Counted from the first letter of the stretch, positions 10,039 to 20,300 are shown. The stretch: DNA of 37,706 nt from Peronospora farinosa (GCA_947646735.1 CANTFK010000323.1:1-37706), one strand, 5' to 3'. Program-made: numbers and translations. Notes: a model not told the origin generated them from the sequence alone.

Positions 10039-10894
10039 TGGTGGGGATAGGCGAGTTAACGGCCTCGGCCTGTCGTGGACTCGCGGCTACAGGTGTATTC
10101 GATACATTGGGATGCTGGGTAGCAGACGCATAATGCGTTCGTTGGGATTTCAATTTTCCCCGGGCCTTCAGCTTAGCGTAATCACAACGCATCTTTCGCT
10201 CGAATCGAACATATGCCACATCGGCACTTGCCCGTAGGGCCCACATGCTGCTTAAACATCGCGCATAATGCGCCCAGCGGCTGAAAGCCGTGTCTTCTTC
10301 TTCCTCGGTTTCCCCCGCGAACAGAAGGATAGGAACACCCTTCATCGGAGGAACTGGCGCACCGCGCACTTGCCTATTAAGGCGTGCCAAGTATTGGCTT
10401 TGGGTAGTAATGTGGGGTTCCAAATATCGTTCTCGAAGTGCCGTGCGCGTGGCAACATCCTCAGGCGAAATGGCCTCAGGCCCAATGGTCCAGCCAGAAA
10501 GGGAATGCCCAGATGCTTCCTTTAGGCGTTCTTCCACCGTAGGTGGCTTGAACCTGTACTGTCGGTGGTCCTGCAGTCTCGCCATATTCTTCGTCCGGCG
10601 CTTGGCGCCTTCCTCTTGGTCGATAGTTTGCTGTTGCTGCTCGTCGAGTGGGTTGGTTACCGTTACCGTTGATGACACGTCAGGCGGGTCACGTAACGCT
10701 GTTAGCGCATCTGCAGCACCACGTTCAGGGAACGGATTTGGTGCATGACGAGTGTCATCTTCATCCGTGAGGGTGGCTAAAGGGGACCCATCGGGTCCCA
10801 CAAAGACGGTGTCACTTTCGTAATCAACCGCTTCGTCAAGGTTGTCTTCAATGAGGTCCCGAAGAGTCTTTGACTCATTGCCAGGAGGCGTCAT
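9806..10894 (-). CDS. Antisense 362-residue ORF inside the retrotransposon, unknown function
   Basis: It is a continuous frame on the strand opposite to gag-pol, starting at ATG 10894 (MTPPGNESKTLRDL) and stopping at TAG 9808-9806. It fills the gap between chromodomain and right LTR and overlaps the chromodomain by 233 bases. The protein has an acidic N-terminus (DNLDEAVDYESD), a central part with basic stretches (KRRTKNMARL, RFERKMRCDYAKLKARGKLK) and a polar, disordered-looking C-terminus rich in Ser, Pro and Thr. No family is recognised, no signal peptide or membrane segment is seen. It is unbroken although every sense gene of this copy is broken. Transcription would have to start in or near the right LTR. 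It may be a genuine accessory gene or an unusually long chance frame. Confidence 0.6.
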   Translation of the reverse strand: MTPPGNESKTLRDLIEDNLDEAVDYESDTVFVGPDGSPLATLTDEDDTRHAPNPFPERGAADALTALRDPPDVSSTVTVTNPLDEQQQQTIDQEEGAKRRTKNMARLQDHRQYRFKPPTVEERLKEASGHSLSGWTIGPEAISPEDVATRTALRERYLEPHITTQSQYLARLNRQVRGAPVPPMKGVPILLFAGETEEEEDTAFSRWAHYARCLSSMWALRASADVAYVRFERKMRCDYAKLKARGKLKSQRTHYASATQHPNVSNTPVAASPRQAEAVNSPIPTTNGEKRHRQQTDPAHDAQKRPRHMGSPAEGESQTPRSSSTRDNPATLPDTGFDHGGDSSAVDAPHGTEGSPVHREKP

Positions 10895-10990
10895 GCTATG
10901 TGCCGTGAACAAACCGTGAGGTTTTAAGCGTTCGCTAAAGCACTACCTCTACGAGGATAAATGACAAGTGACATTCTATGGGAATGTCAG

Positions 10991-11005
10991 TCTGGTGGGG
11001 GAGGG
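10991..11005 (+). promoter_or_regulatory. Polypurine tract
   Basis: The purine-rich run TCTGGTGGGGGAGGG lies directly before the right LTR, where the primer for plus-strand DNA synthesis is expected. Confidence 0.8.
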
Positions 11006-11645
11006 CGTAACGGGGTTACACGACGGTTGTAGCGTCTTTCCGAGAGTTTACGGTTAAACTCTCCTTTTGTATTGCATAAAATGCATTATTATATTACTCT
11101 TTAGAAAGGTATTAAGTATGAACGTTAAGATATGGTATTCGGTAATACCGTATCTTATCGATTGGGATTCGATAAATCACTAACGCTGTATTAAGTACAT
11201 CATACACGGATGTCTGGACGATACGTCGTCTAAATAGCAAAGTCTGCATATAATAATTACTATTATAGTAATTAATCTAGTGTAGTGTACTTAGAATAGG
11301 ACTATTCATAAAATCTTAATGCATAAATATAATCAGTTCTCCTTTTGAGTTTAAGACCACAAGTCGTTCCGACTTGTTCTCTTGTGCACTTCGTGCGTTG
11401 GTTCCCTGAACCTTTAAGCTTCTAGCTTGTTCTTGCACTCTGTGCGTTGGTTCTTTGAACCTTAAGCTTATTGCTTGCCTGACTAAAGTCTCTTTCCTCG
11501 TTCCTTAGAACAGGGTGACTTTAAGTCGTTTAATTAGTTCCTTAGAACTAAGTGGCTTTTAGCCTTACTCTATTTAGTTCTCTAGAACTAAGAGGCTTCC
11601 AGCCTAAAGTCTCCTCTGGCTAAAGAGCTGTGCAGCTCCGCTACA
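11006..11645 (+). repeat. Right (3') LTR, 640 bp
   Basis: It matches 3740-4379 over its full length with about four differences by eye. The first base is C rather than T, so the terminal TG is lost here. The hairpin chain is preserved from about 11360 to the end. Confidence 0.93.
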
Positions 11646-11650
11646 AATAC
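11646..11650. repeat. Target-site duplication, right copy (AATAC)
   Basis: AATAC directly follows the right LTR and duplicates 3735-3739. Confidence 0.9.
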
Positions 11651-14270
11651 GCATTGAACTCCGTGAATTGAATACATCGAAGCTGGTCAGGTTCATTCAT
11701 GAGACGCACTGACCATAATGCCTGCAGGTGGTGAGCATAAAGCTCAAGAATCTTGAGGATACTAGCAGTCACATCCGCCTCAAAAGACAACACCCGATCT
11801 AATGCCACAGCCTCAAGATTATCGGTCCACTTAAAATCGTTCCACAAACACACGATGTTAAGGAGCTCGTCACAGACGCAATGAAGCAGATCATTGCTGT
11901 CATTCTCAAAGTCAAACGCCAGACTTTCCACTTTCCGGAAATAACGGAGTGGAAACAGCGCAGTCTCCGAGATTGCTTCCGAGCCAGCAAGTTTACCACT
12001 GATCAAATTGTTGTTGTGCTGCTTTCCTAGGCTTTCTCGATAATTATATCCCCAGATATCAATACAGAAGAGCAGCTCGGGAAAGAACTCGTACGTTTCC
12101 CGTAAAATCTCTTCGCCAGGTTCATTTGAACTGTGTTGCTCTTGTTGAGTCTGCTGCTGATACTTATGCGGAACCACAAGCTTTAGCCTTGACTTGTATA
12201 CACCCATCTTGCGCTCAAAATGAGAATTATTCAGTGCCACTGGTAGTGAATCAACCTCTTTGCATGTCACGTGGCCCTTCACGCAATACAGGTGTGATAC
12301 CAGTGAGTGCAGCTGCATCGCAACAAGATGCAATTTGCGGATTATCGAGTTCATCTTCTTGCGGTTAAGGACTTCTTTGCCTCCGCTACTACGGGCTAGC
12401 GAATACGCTACGTTATCAAAGGACTTCATCCGCGAGCTGATTTGTGACACGAGTTTTCGCTCCCACTTCAAAGCTGACGCGCCCCGGCATCCGAATTCAC
12501 AGCCTGGCGAGGGCGACGAGTGCAACGGCGAAGATACATTCGCATTCTTAGACGCATTCGTCGGGTGCAGGTAATAGTATGGGTCCCCCTTTGCGATTTC
12601 ATCGATCAATCGCTTCAGTGTTACCCTCATAACGTACGATTGTGGATCAGAAGATATTACTCGTTCTAGTAGGGACCACAAAAACGGCGGTAGCTCGCGA
12701 GGCCACCGAAGCGACGCCTCTTCTTCCATCTTTACGGCCAGAAAATCACCTCCGAGTTTCAAGTTACTCTTTTCAGAAGAAACCTGCGCCGCAACATCTT
12801 CTTGCTCATCTGATTCACTTGCCAGGTCATCAAATGCTCCTTCTTCAAACGAATCATCTTCCTCCCACACTCTATCATTTCCATCACCAGGTCGGTCGTC
12901 GTGCATATCAGTTTGAATTAATGGCATATTGTTGCCATTCGAAATGCTGTTAAGCTTAACAGCTTCTGTCTTCTTTTCGGCAACTTGGTTATCGACAATA
13001 GGTATGTCCACAGCTAGAAAATGCTCTAAGCCAGCTTGCAACGCGTCAGCTCTTTCTTGCAGTGTCTGCTCCTTTCGTATCAATATAGCTTCAAGGTAGG
13101 TGTCAAGCTTACCCAACAGCTCTTGTTTTCGAGATTTCGTTCAAGCCGCACGAAGGAGAAGCAACATGCCACTGTAGATCATAAGCAATGCCGCAAAGAA
13201 TTTCCATCCTTCGACAACTTTTACTGCTGCTTTTCACTTGACGCAATCTATCTTCCTGTATCGAAAGCAAAGTCTTCGCACTCTTGTAATCGGCTTCCAC
13301 CTCGTTCAGTCGCTCTAACGATGCAATGGCATGATTGTTAGTTCGAATAGTATAGGTGACGATACTATCAACGGTCGACTCAGTGGGCTTCTCTTTGTTC
13401 AAACTGCAGTCGTATTGCACACTATATTCAGATACTACTGGTACTTGAACGGGCGACTCCTTTTCGAGCGGAACTTCAGGGTCAACAGACACTGCTTGGT
13501 TTTCTTCACTGCTTTCTGCAGATAATTCCATAGCGTTCATCGCACTACCAGGGGTGTTGTGGTCGGTATCCTTCACGACATATGATGGAGAGCTTGCAAC
13601 ACAGCTTTCCTTTATCATTACAAAAGCACAGCAACTATGTCAGACGTGGAAACAGAGCGCTTCAGTAAAGACTGAGGTTGAGCCGTACCTTGTCGGGATA
13701 TCTGTTGGTGCATCCGATCTTTGCGGCGACATGAAGGCAATCGTTTCTTGGATCGATGCGTTCGAATCCAGCGGCACGACCTCACTTTGTAATATGTGTT
13801 CGACTGGATGCTCGTCTGCCGTGGCGTTGTCGCTTGTCAATTGAAAGTTTTGTTCATTTGCGCTTTCATCTTCTTTCTCTGATAGCATCTCTCTGGTCAA
13901 ACTTTCTGCATCTTTGTTTACGTTGAAGGCGGCAAGCTCGTCAACAGCAAGTTGCGAAGGAACCTCGTTCATAACGCTATCATTTTGTCTAAATTCCTGA
14001 CAAGCATTGTCAGTGAGCCACATTCAAACTTGACGGTGTTGGTCCCTCATTGACGATTCCTAGATTTCCTGCAAAAGTGTCCGTGTGGTCTGAAAAAGCA
14101 CCATCGCCAGCGTTATCTGCAACTTTGTCAAGCGACTCCACAAGTACCGTACGAATATTGGGAGGCGGAGAGGAAACATGCTTGTGATGACGCGTTTCAA
14201 ACATTATGTCATCCGTCATTTCACTATGGAGTGCTAGGTCTTCTTGTGATTCTTGACGTCGTTTGTACAT
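11646..14270 (-). pseudogene. Gene X, 5' part (unknown oomycete protein), frameshifted and cut by the retroelement
   Basis: Read from 14270 downwards: MYKRRQESQEDL begins an acidic Ser/Glu/Asp-rich region. The frame changes near 14015, meets TGA at 13640-13642 (same frame continues), and changes again between about 13230 and 13110. The last ~490 codons, from 13116 to the LTR border, are open. They begin with a coiled-coil-like stretch (ILIRKEQTLQERADALQAGLEH), then an acidic linker and a helical region (LPPFLWSLLERVISSD, LFPLRYFRKVESLAFDFE). Just upstream, the same frame reads a hydrophobic run (FFAALLMIYSGMLLLL, about 13190-13145) ending in TGA 13141-13143, so the ancestor may have been a single-pass membrane protein. 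The total would have been roughly 1,200 residues. No family is recognised. Confidence 0.6.
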
Positions 14271-14679
14271 TTAATGGGATCCACGCCCAGTGTAGCTGTG
14301 ACTTTTTATGAATACGCTTTCCTTAAGCTACATCGTCCGTAGAAAGTGGCGTGCTATACCAGTGTCGTGATTCGTTTTGATCGGAGATGCTTGTCAAGAT
14401 ACTCCAACAGATTGGCATCTATTATCTGTGTTTGGTATTCTCATATGCAAACCAACATTACGAACTCATAACCAGTAATTGAGGAAGGGCGAGTTATTGA
14501 AGTTTCGTTCTTTAGAACGAGTTGCAAGAATACGTCAATCAATGCGCGATGCAGCTTGACTTATACTTTGAAGCACATATCTTGACAATTGACGCTATCT
14601 GTCACGGGTGAGAATATGTGGTCCATGTGATATAACTTAATAGCGTTGCAGTCGCCCTTACATTCTATAACCGGCATCC
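14271..14679. other. Intergenic stretch upstream of gene X, nothing recognised
   Basis: About 400 bases between the gene X start and the catalase relic of block B. No convincing open frame, RNA gene or repeat is seen. It should contain the promoter of gene X, but I find no good initiator match close to the ATG. Confidence 0.3.
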
Positions 14680-14985
14680 CTCTCAGCATTGACATTAGCA
14701 AACGTGTTACTGCTGTAGCCGTTCATGAATCGGTAGCCGGCTGGAATTCCACGATTGAAAAAAAGCCACGTTTGCATGTGCAGTGACTCAGGACGGAGTG
14801 AAAGGAAATCCCAAACCATATTGGCATCTTTCAAGTGAGAAGCGGGCAGACGATTCTGCGAGTAGATAAAGCTTGGGAAGAGTATTGGGTCGCGAATGAA
14901 AAAGATCAGCGTACGAGATCTCAATGACCTTCATCCGTGTATAAATTAAAGCGAAGCCGCATACGGAAACTGAAGGTCGCACTTG
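14680..14985 (-). pseudogene. Catalase relic, block B (short)
   Basis: The minus strand reads GFALIYTR, then in a shifted frame [39 protein letters not shown] and [18 protein letters not shown]. These match consecutive catalase blocks (RGFALKFYT, RDPxxFPSFIHxQKR, [13 protein letters not shown], HMNGYGSHTFxxVN). Only the middle of the haem-binding domain is present; homology to the longer relic at 29165-29985 ends near 14680. Frameshifts and missing ends make it a pseudogene. It sits directly beside the eIF2-gamma relic on the same strand, in the same order as in block C. Confidence 0.78.
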
Positions 14986-15029
14986 TTCACACAAAGCGAC
15001 ACTACAGGGACATAAGTCATCTTGCTTTA

Positions 15030-15541
15030 CTCGTCCTTGCTGACACTATCAGACGCACTTCAATCTCGTCGCCAACACGCAGCATACCCTCCAGAATAAT
15101 GTCACCTGCGACGCCACTCTTGAAATTCTTCACGTCATCACCAGGCATATTCACATCAAATGTACAGATGGCCATCAGCTTGAGCTTCGAGGAAAAGCCT
15201 TGCTTTGGGATGGGAATGCTGCAGCAAATGTACTAGCACACCACGTCCACATTGGACTTGTACAAGGCCAAGATGAGAATAATTGGGGCGTCGTGAGCGA
15301 CTGTAGCGACCACAAACTTTTATATCGGTTCAAACATTTTAATCTGCTTGTAGTGGGTCACAGTGGCATCGTTCGTAATCCAATCCATTTTGCTCTGCAA
15401 AGTATCAAACTTCTGCTTGCGCATGATTTCAAAAAGGTGCTTGACGGTCTGTGTCTGTGGACACACTTCATTACCTGCAACAAGCAGAAACGGGGCATCC
15501 ATGAAGGCAACATCGTTCTTCATTGTAGCCAGAAGAGACAT
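15030..15541 (-). pseudogene. eIF2-gamma relic, block B
   Basis: From 15541 downwards: LLATMKNDVAFMDAPFLLVAGNEVCPQTQ, here closer to the functional family than block A, then the segment after NKxD, the VVCEYI region, and SSKLKLMAICTFDVNMPGDD with ILEGMLRVGDEIEVR, which is domain 2 of eIF2-gamma (family: RSFDVNKPG, GVLKVGQEIEVRPG). The N-terminal P-loop part and the C-terminal third are absent and a stop interrupts the frame at 15320-15322. It lies upstream of and divergent from the CRN gene at 15830. Confidence 0.8.
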
Positions 15542-15797
15542 CAGAGGGACGGATGTGACCTTCTTCTACTCTTTTTGTAATCACACTTGCAGTGAACCGG
15601 CTCCAATGCCTCCTCGATCGACAAAATGAGAAAGGACAATTCTTACTCGTCGAAGTCGTTTGCGTAGGAGAAGGGCATCGACATAAATTATTCTGGTAGT
15701 CAGTCAGTCAGAATGAAAGGATGTCCCCCATTTTGATCCCAGTATGGTGTCACATATCCATCTGTCATATTCATTTACAAATACTTGGTTCTTTGTC

Positions 15798-15813
15798 GCT
15801 CATTCGACAATTT
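15798..15813 (+). promoter_or_regulatory. Oomycete initiator/FPR core promoter of the second CRN
   Basis: GCTCATTCGACAATTT matches the oomycete GCTCATTYYNCAWTTT consensus at every defined position except one Y. It stands 17 bases before the ATG at 15830. A CCAAT-like island of the shared flank is changed to TCAGTCAG in this copy. Confidence 0.75.
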
Positions 15814-15829
15814 GCCGACTAAAGAAGGC

Positions 15830-17616
15830 ATGGTAAAGTTGATATGCACGATCGTAGGTACGAAGGAAAGCGTATTTCTTGTGGATATTGACACGAGACA
15901 GTTAGTGGGGGAATTAAAGAAGGCTATCAAGGTGGAGAATCCAGATTTTCAATGTTCCGCGCGCAACCTGCAGCTCTTTCCTGCCAAGATGGTAGAGGGC
16001 AAGTGGCTGGCCTCGAGCTCGGACGATGTAATAAAGCTGAAGAAGGGCGAGAAGACTCATCACGTTGTAGAGTTAACGAAAGAAGGCCGAAAGCTGCAGA
16101 TGGACGATTATATTGCCGATTCTCTTTGAAGGTATGGAGGATACAGTAGGGAGACAAATTCACGTGCTGGTGGTGGTTCCTGAGCAATTTACAGCACTTG
16201 GTAACAAGAGAAAGCGAAGAAGGTTGATGGATGACGACGCCCCGGAATCTTGGATGAAGGCAATCAAGAACGAGCAGGTTACAGTACTACCATTGACTTG
16301 TGAAGATTTGAGAAAGTACTTGCAACGCCCGCTTCGTATGAAAATCCCCGTCACTGAAGAGTTGAGCCAGAAGGTCATGGTGCTAGACGCAACTGGAGAG
16401 TGTACTAGCACTTTCTACGACTTATTTGAACCCGAACTACGTGAACGAGTTGGGAGCGAAACTATAGCGATCGTAAGGAATTTTATTAGCTGTCGCCGCG
16501 TTGAGTTCGTAACCGAAGTAACATACCATTGGATGTGGGATAATCTCATTGCGACACTGTTGGAGAGCGTGGTAGGCGGGAGCTATGCTCGCCATGCGAA
16601 TGCATCTTCTTCTACTGTCCTCTATCGACCAGATTTATGCTTCTACTACGGCGATAGAAGTGTGTGCGTATTTTGCGGGGAAGAAAAAGCAAATGGAGCG
16701 TTGGACGTGCCGATCAAAGAATTGCACGAGAAACTGATATGGAAGTATGACGATGTGCCATACATTTTTGGCTACGCTGCTGTGGGACTGGAAGTGTGTT
16801 TGGTAGCTATTCGTAAAGACGAGATGACAAAACGTGGTGCAAAAGTGGAAATCATCGAAACGTACAATTTGAAGCATCTCAGTAGCCGGCTTTCGTTTTT
16901 TCTCGCATTGCTCAATCTTTCGACTCTTTTTCGACCAGTTGTGGATCTTTTTCCCAACTGGCCGCTGAGCATACGCGAGTACGGCACTATCGAACGAGGC
17001 AATGGTGTGCAGATATCGTTTGCAGAGGATTGTGTGGTGAAGACGTATCCCTCGGATATGCCAAGTGACACCATCATTCAGAACTTGAAGGAATTACATC
17101 GTCGAATGAGGGAACGTTCGGTCCCGAACGTTGTGCAGCTAAAAAGTGGAAACATGAAGAAAAGACACGTAACGCTTTCTCCTGTTGGCCGACTAGCTGC
17201 ACCTGAGAAACGTCCACCAGCTCCTGACGGCCTTACGCGATATACTCAAGGCGCTAGTGGCACTGCACGCAATCAATATAATGCATCGCGACTTGAGATG
17301 GGATAACGTGCCGAAGTACCCAGATGAAGATGACAAGTGGTTTCTGATTGACTTCGACGACGGGGCACTGTCACCGGCTGCAAATGTGAAACATTTGAAG
17401 GCGGATTCGCATGCTCCTGAAATACTGTCGTGTCCGTCCCATACGGTCAAGGTCGACATTTGGAGCGTGGGCTACCTCATACAGACGTCGACCATCTTCG
17501 ATCTTCCGGCTAAGCTGGAGACAATCAAAGCAGAGTGTTTGCAGGAGAGTCCGGAGAAGAGACCCACGGCAGTATCACTCTTGAAGGCAATTGAAGAGCT
17601 ATTAGGATCTGCATAA
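15830..17616 (+). pseudogene. Crinkler effector with kinase C-terminus, two one-base insertions
   Basis: The header starts MVKLICTIVGT, with LQLFPAK at the LFLAK position, and is followed by the HVLVVVPE boundary near 16158. The rest matches the intact CRN at 31423-33201 throughout: the TWDNLIATLLES-type region, the RPD and GEEK segment, and the kinase motifs HRDLRWDN near 17288 and IDFDDGA near 17350. Compared with the intact paralogue there is one extra base near 16124 (TGA follows at 16127-16129) and one near 17207, just before the kinase catalytic loop. The frame would therefore end inside the header. Nucleotide similarity stays high to the stop at 17616, so inactivation is recent or the indels are sequencing errors. 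Confidence 0.82.
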
Positions 17617-18197
17617 GCTTACAAACACAATAGTAAGGATGTGAATAGGATGATGTACCCATTTGCATGTAAATTGAATTACTTGTATGCAGTCAGTACC
17701 TCCATATAATCTCCACCTTGTACCATAGAGTCTTTGATAATACGAAGAAACGTGGAGTCCTAATGATACACAAAGATAGCGTACTCAGCCGAGCAACACC
17801 TAGTCAACAAAGAGCGTGTTAAGTGGCGCAGAAGTGATACAGTGCTTGAGCCATTATGTATCAATTACTTCACACGTCACGCTTCTCCTAGACTCTCTCC
17901 ATCACAATGGGTAAAATAAGTGCCGATTCGAGCTCGCAAGCGGAAGAATTCGATTGATGGAAAACAAGTTTATTCCGATAGTTGGCACCCTTCTTCTTGG
18001 ACTCCCAGCAGCGCTTCTTATTCTTCTCTACAAAATCATCCGCACCGGTTTTCTCGTCCGCCTTCGTCAACAACGCTGTGTTGCTCCTCCGCCATGAAGG
18101 TGAATGATATGGTTTAGCTAAAGTCGACTCATCTTCCTCTAGCTGGACCAAATATTCACCTTCATCTCCCCGAATAGTAGACGGCAGACAGCGGTAT
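17617..18197 (-). pseudogene. Conserved 3' flank of CRN block B with an unidentified minus-strand relic
   Basis: Homologous to 33202-33786 until the gypsy LTR border at 18198. On the minus strand both copies hold a frame containing KADEKTGAD, EKNKKR and ESALI-PIVMER (here about 18120-17888), with stops and phase changes outside it. The protein is not recognised. It is most simply the end of another gene carried along in the duplicated block. Confidence 0.4.
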
Positions 18198-18653
18198 TGT
18201 AATGGGGCCACCTCCGACTATACTGATTACACTGATTACACTGATTACAGTAAAAGCAGGTGCCTCAATTACCTCTCTTACACAAGAGGCAGAGGAAGCT
18301 TTACTTCTAAACGATACGCTTAGAAGTTGAGGAAAAGAAAACTGTATTCAATATAGTTAACTATCTTAATAAAACTAATCTGGTTATAACTCTATGTTAA
18401 CTATATTAAACTACAACTATGTATCTTGACAACTTGCCCACCACTCATTGCGCGCGTCCATTGGTCATTAGTCAGCGTGTTGGTTGATATGATGGCCCAT
18501 ATCAACCAATGAGAGGGCATCTCCAACTTCAAGGAGATCTAGGAACAATATTGTAAGAAAAGATAATATTGTCAAATATTATTAGGTATAATAATATTTT
18601 TATTGACACTTCATATAAGTGTCAATATTATGTAACGGGCTCGCCCCGTTACA
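18198..18653 (-). repeat. LTR at the 3' end of the minus-strand gypsy element
   Basis: It is bounded by TGTAATGGGG at 18198 and CCCCGTTACA at 18653. The outer end on the minus strand is a 9-bp-arm palindrome (TGTAACGGG / CCCGTTACA, 18631-18653). It contains a three-fold 9-bp tandem repeat ACTGATTAC (18222-18248) and a 12-bp-arm hairpin with arm TTGGTTGATATG near 18480. A polypurine tract (C-rich on the plus strand, 18654-18670) adjoins it. Confidence 0.7.
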
Positions 18654-18694
18654 TCACCCCCCCCTCAACCAACAGTCACATTAGTGACTGTTTA

Positions 18695-20300
18695 ATGACT
18701 ATGGGAAAGGAGCACTTGTTGAATTTTCTTTTCTTCCAACATTTTTACGCTATGACAAAGTCAATGCGCGTCGCTGCCAAGGCAGCCAAAAGCTCGGCTG
18801 CACACAGGCGTCCAGCCGCTACTGAGGCTTCACAGCCTCAGCCAGCAGACTCTAATGTGTCTGCTGGAAGTCAATATCAGCCTGAAACGCCTGTTGCAGG
18901 TTCACGTAGCGCTTCGCCACGTGAAGATGTTGACCCAAAGTTAGTCGTCGACTACTTTGGTGAGTCGGATGACGCATCCGACTCAAGCCACATGTGTCGC
19001 TCCCGGGCTCTCCCCGGGGTGATACCTCGTCGTCGAATGTTACGAAGAGGGATCGTGGTACATTAAGTGAATCATTGTACCGTGAAATGTTCGGGTCGTC
19101 TGATGAATCAGACGACTCGCCAAACGAGTCGAAGGATAGTGACTCGGGTGGGGACCGTAAGGGTGATGTCATGCTTCTACTGACATCAATAATCATAGTG
19201 TCGGTACTTCTGTTGACACTAACGCTCGTGGTGTCGGTACTTTTGTTGACACCACGCAGGAGGCTTTAGATCGCAACGTTTTGCGTCTTGCTCCTGATCG
19301 CAAGCCATGGATGCTATCTAAGCATCTGCTTGATCGTTGGTCTGGAAAGACCAACGAACGGTTTCCCATACCGTTGTTTGATGCGTCAAAGCTTCACGGC
19401 CTTGACACCAGTGCGAAGAACTTTCGCACTGAGAACGATTATTACGTCGATGTGTTCCTTGAACATCGATGGTATGGACCACACAAGAAGCGTGAGGCTG
19501 ACGCATTCCTCCAATCTTGGAACGCGTTTATCACCAACGTTTTAAACGTTGGGAAAAAGGCTTGGTTTCCAAGGCTGTGATGCTAGTCGCAATAAGTTTG
19601 AGAAACGAAGCACTTCCGGTGCATGCTATCGTTTGCACCGGTTGTCTAGAGAGGCAGGCCTGTTATGCCTCTCTTGAGGCGACCCATGTCCGGGGTGCCT
19701 GAGCACCTCGTCAAGAGCGCCTAAGGAGGCGTACCTCCTTAATGAGCCCTGGTGGAGATCTCACATCTCTTCTGAGATGCGTGAAGGGATTGCTACTTTG
19801 CAATCCCTTTACGAACGCGCTGGGCGCTCGTTTTCCGATGGTCCTTCTTTACCATCGGGTGACCCTTTTCGTACTGTTCGACAAGGCCGGGAACGCCGGC
19901 CATCAGTTGGGCCCGAGGTTCCCAGCTACCCGCCGAAGGCGGATAGCCACGCCACCGGACGAGATAACTCGTCCGACGTCCCTTCACCTCGCGGTGATTT
20001 AGTAAGCGTTCCACGAGGAAGCGCTTCCCGCCATGGGAGTCCACCAGACGGATGCGGTGGTAAAGGGAAACACCCTGTCCGATTCTTTCATCGGACTTGT
20101 CTGCCAAGTTAGACGGGTTTGCCCGTGTAACTCGTGAGCTACGTTGTGATGTTGATCACGAACGGGATAAGCGTCGCCGCTTAGAGGACATTTTGCGACA
20201 GCTTGGGTTTGACCATGAGAAGTCTCGGGCAAACAATGCTGTCGCACTGTTGGAGAATGAACGGCGACTTCATTCTCTAAGTAACGAGCTGGCGACATAA
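18695..20300 (+). pseudogene. Antisense ORF of the minus-strand gypsy element, frameshifted
   Basis: On the strand opposite to gag-pol, starting at ATG 18695 or 18752 (MTKSMRVAAKAAKSSAAHRR), coding-like sequence runs through several frames, with shifts near 19005, 19160, 19560 and 20040. Parts: Ala/Ser-rich N-terminus, two acidic SDDASDSS / SDESDDS blocks, a conserved core (RKPWMLSKHLLDRW, DYYVDVFLEHRWYGPHKKREAD), and a charged coiled-coil end (RELRCDVDHERDKRRRLEDI, NERRLHSLSNEL). The last part overlaps the chromodomain and its upstream linker on the other strand. The paralogue at 36654-37706 keeps the last ~210 codons open. No known family. Confidence 0.55.
19793..20107 (-). pseudogene. Chromodomain of the minus-strand gypsy Pol
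   Basis: The frame from 20107 to 19793 contains KRFLVERLLNHREVKGRRTSY, LVRWRGYPPSAGSWEPRAQL and a charged tail. The chromodomain aromatic positions are kept. It ends Pol, as in the first element. Both strands are open over much of this stretch. Confidence 0.82.

Larger units (their letters stand above)
3740..11645 (+). mobile_element. Complete Ty3/gypsy chromodomain LTR retrotransposon (7.9 kb) inside gene X
   Basis: Order on the plus strand: LTR, primer-binding site, gag with a zinc knuckle, aspartic protease, spacer with tandem repeats, RT, RNase H, integrase, chromodomain, an antisense ORF, polypurine tract, LTR. RT-RNaseH-integrase order plus a chromodomain places it in Ty3/gypsy (chromovirus-like). 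The two 640-bp LTRs differ at only about four positions by eye, all in the first ~100 bases, and the AATAC duplication is intact, so insertion is recent. All sense genes are nonetheless broken by frameshifts and stops, so this copy cannot make its own machinery. Confidence 0.93.

Noticed and set aside
2737..14270. Two separate genes instead of one split gene X
   Set aside because: The target duplication and continuous phase across the removed element favour one gene; the 3' part has no start codon of its own near its border.
15597..15630. Short plus-strand frames over the eIF2-gamma and catalase relics
   Set aside because: They run opposite to clear minus-strand homology and have no support.
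18222..18248. Three 9-bp repeats (ACTGATTAC) considered as operator sites
   Set aside because: Only a short tandem repeat inside an LTR; no evidence for protein binding beyond position.
18994..19269. Hydrophobic frame ending in LLLTSIIIVSVLLLT, looking like a membrane protein
   Set aside because: It is the wrong phase of a GVGT-x-VDT-type repeat that belongs to the frame continuing into the antisense ORF core.
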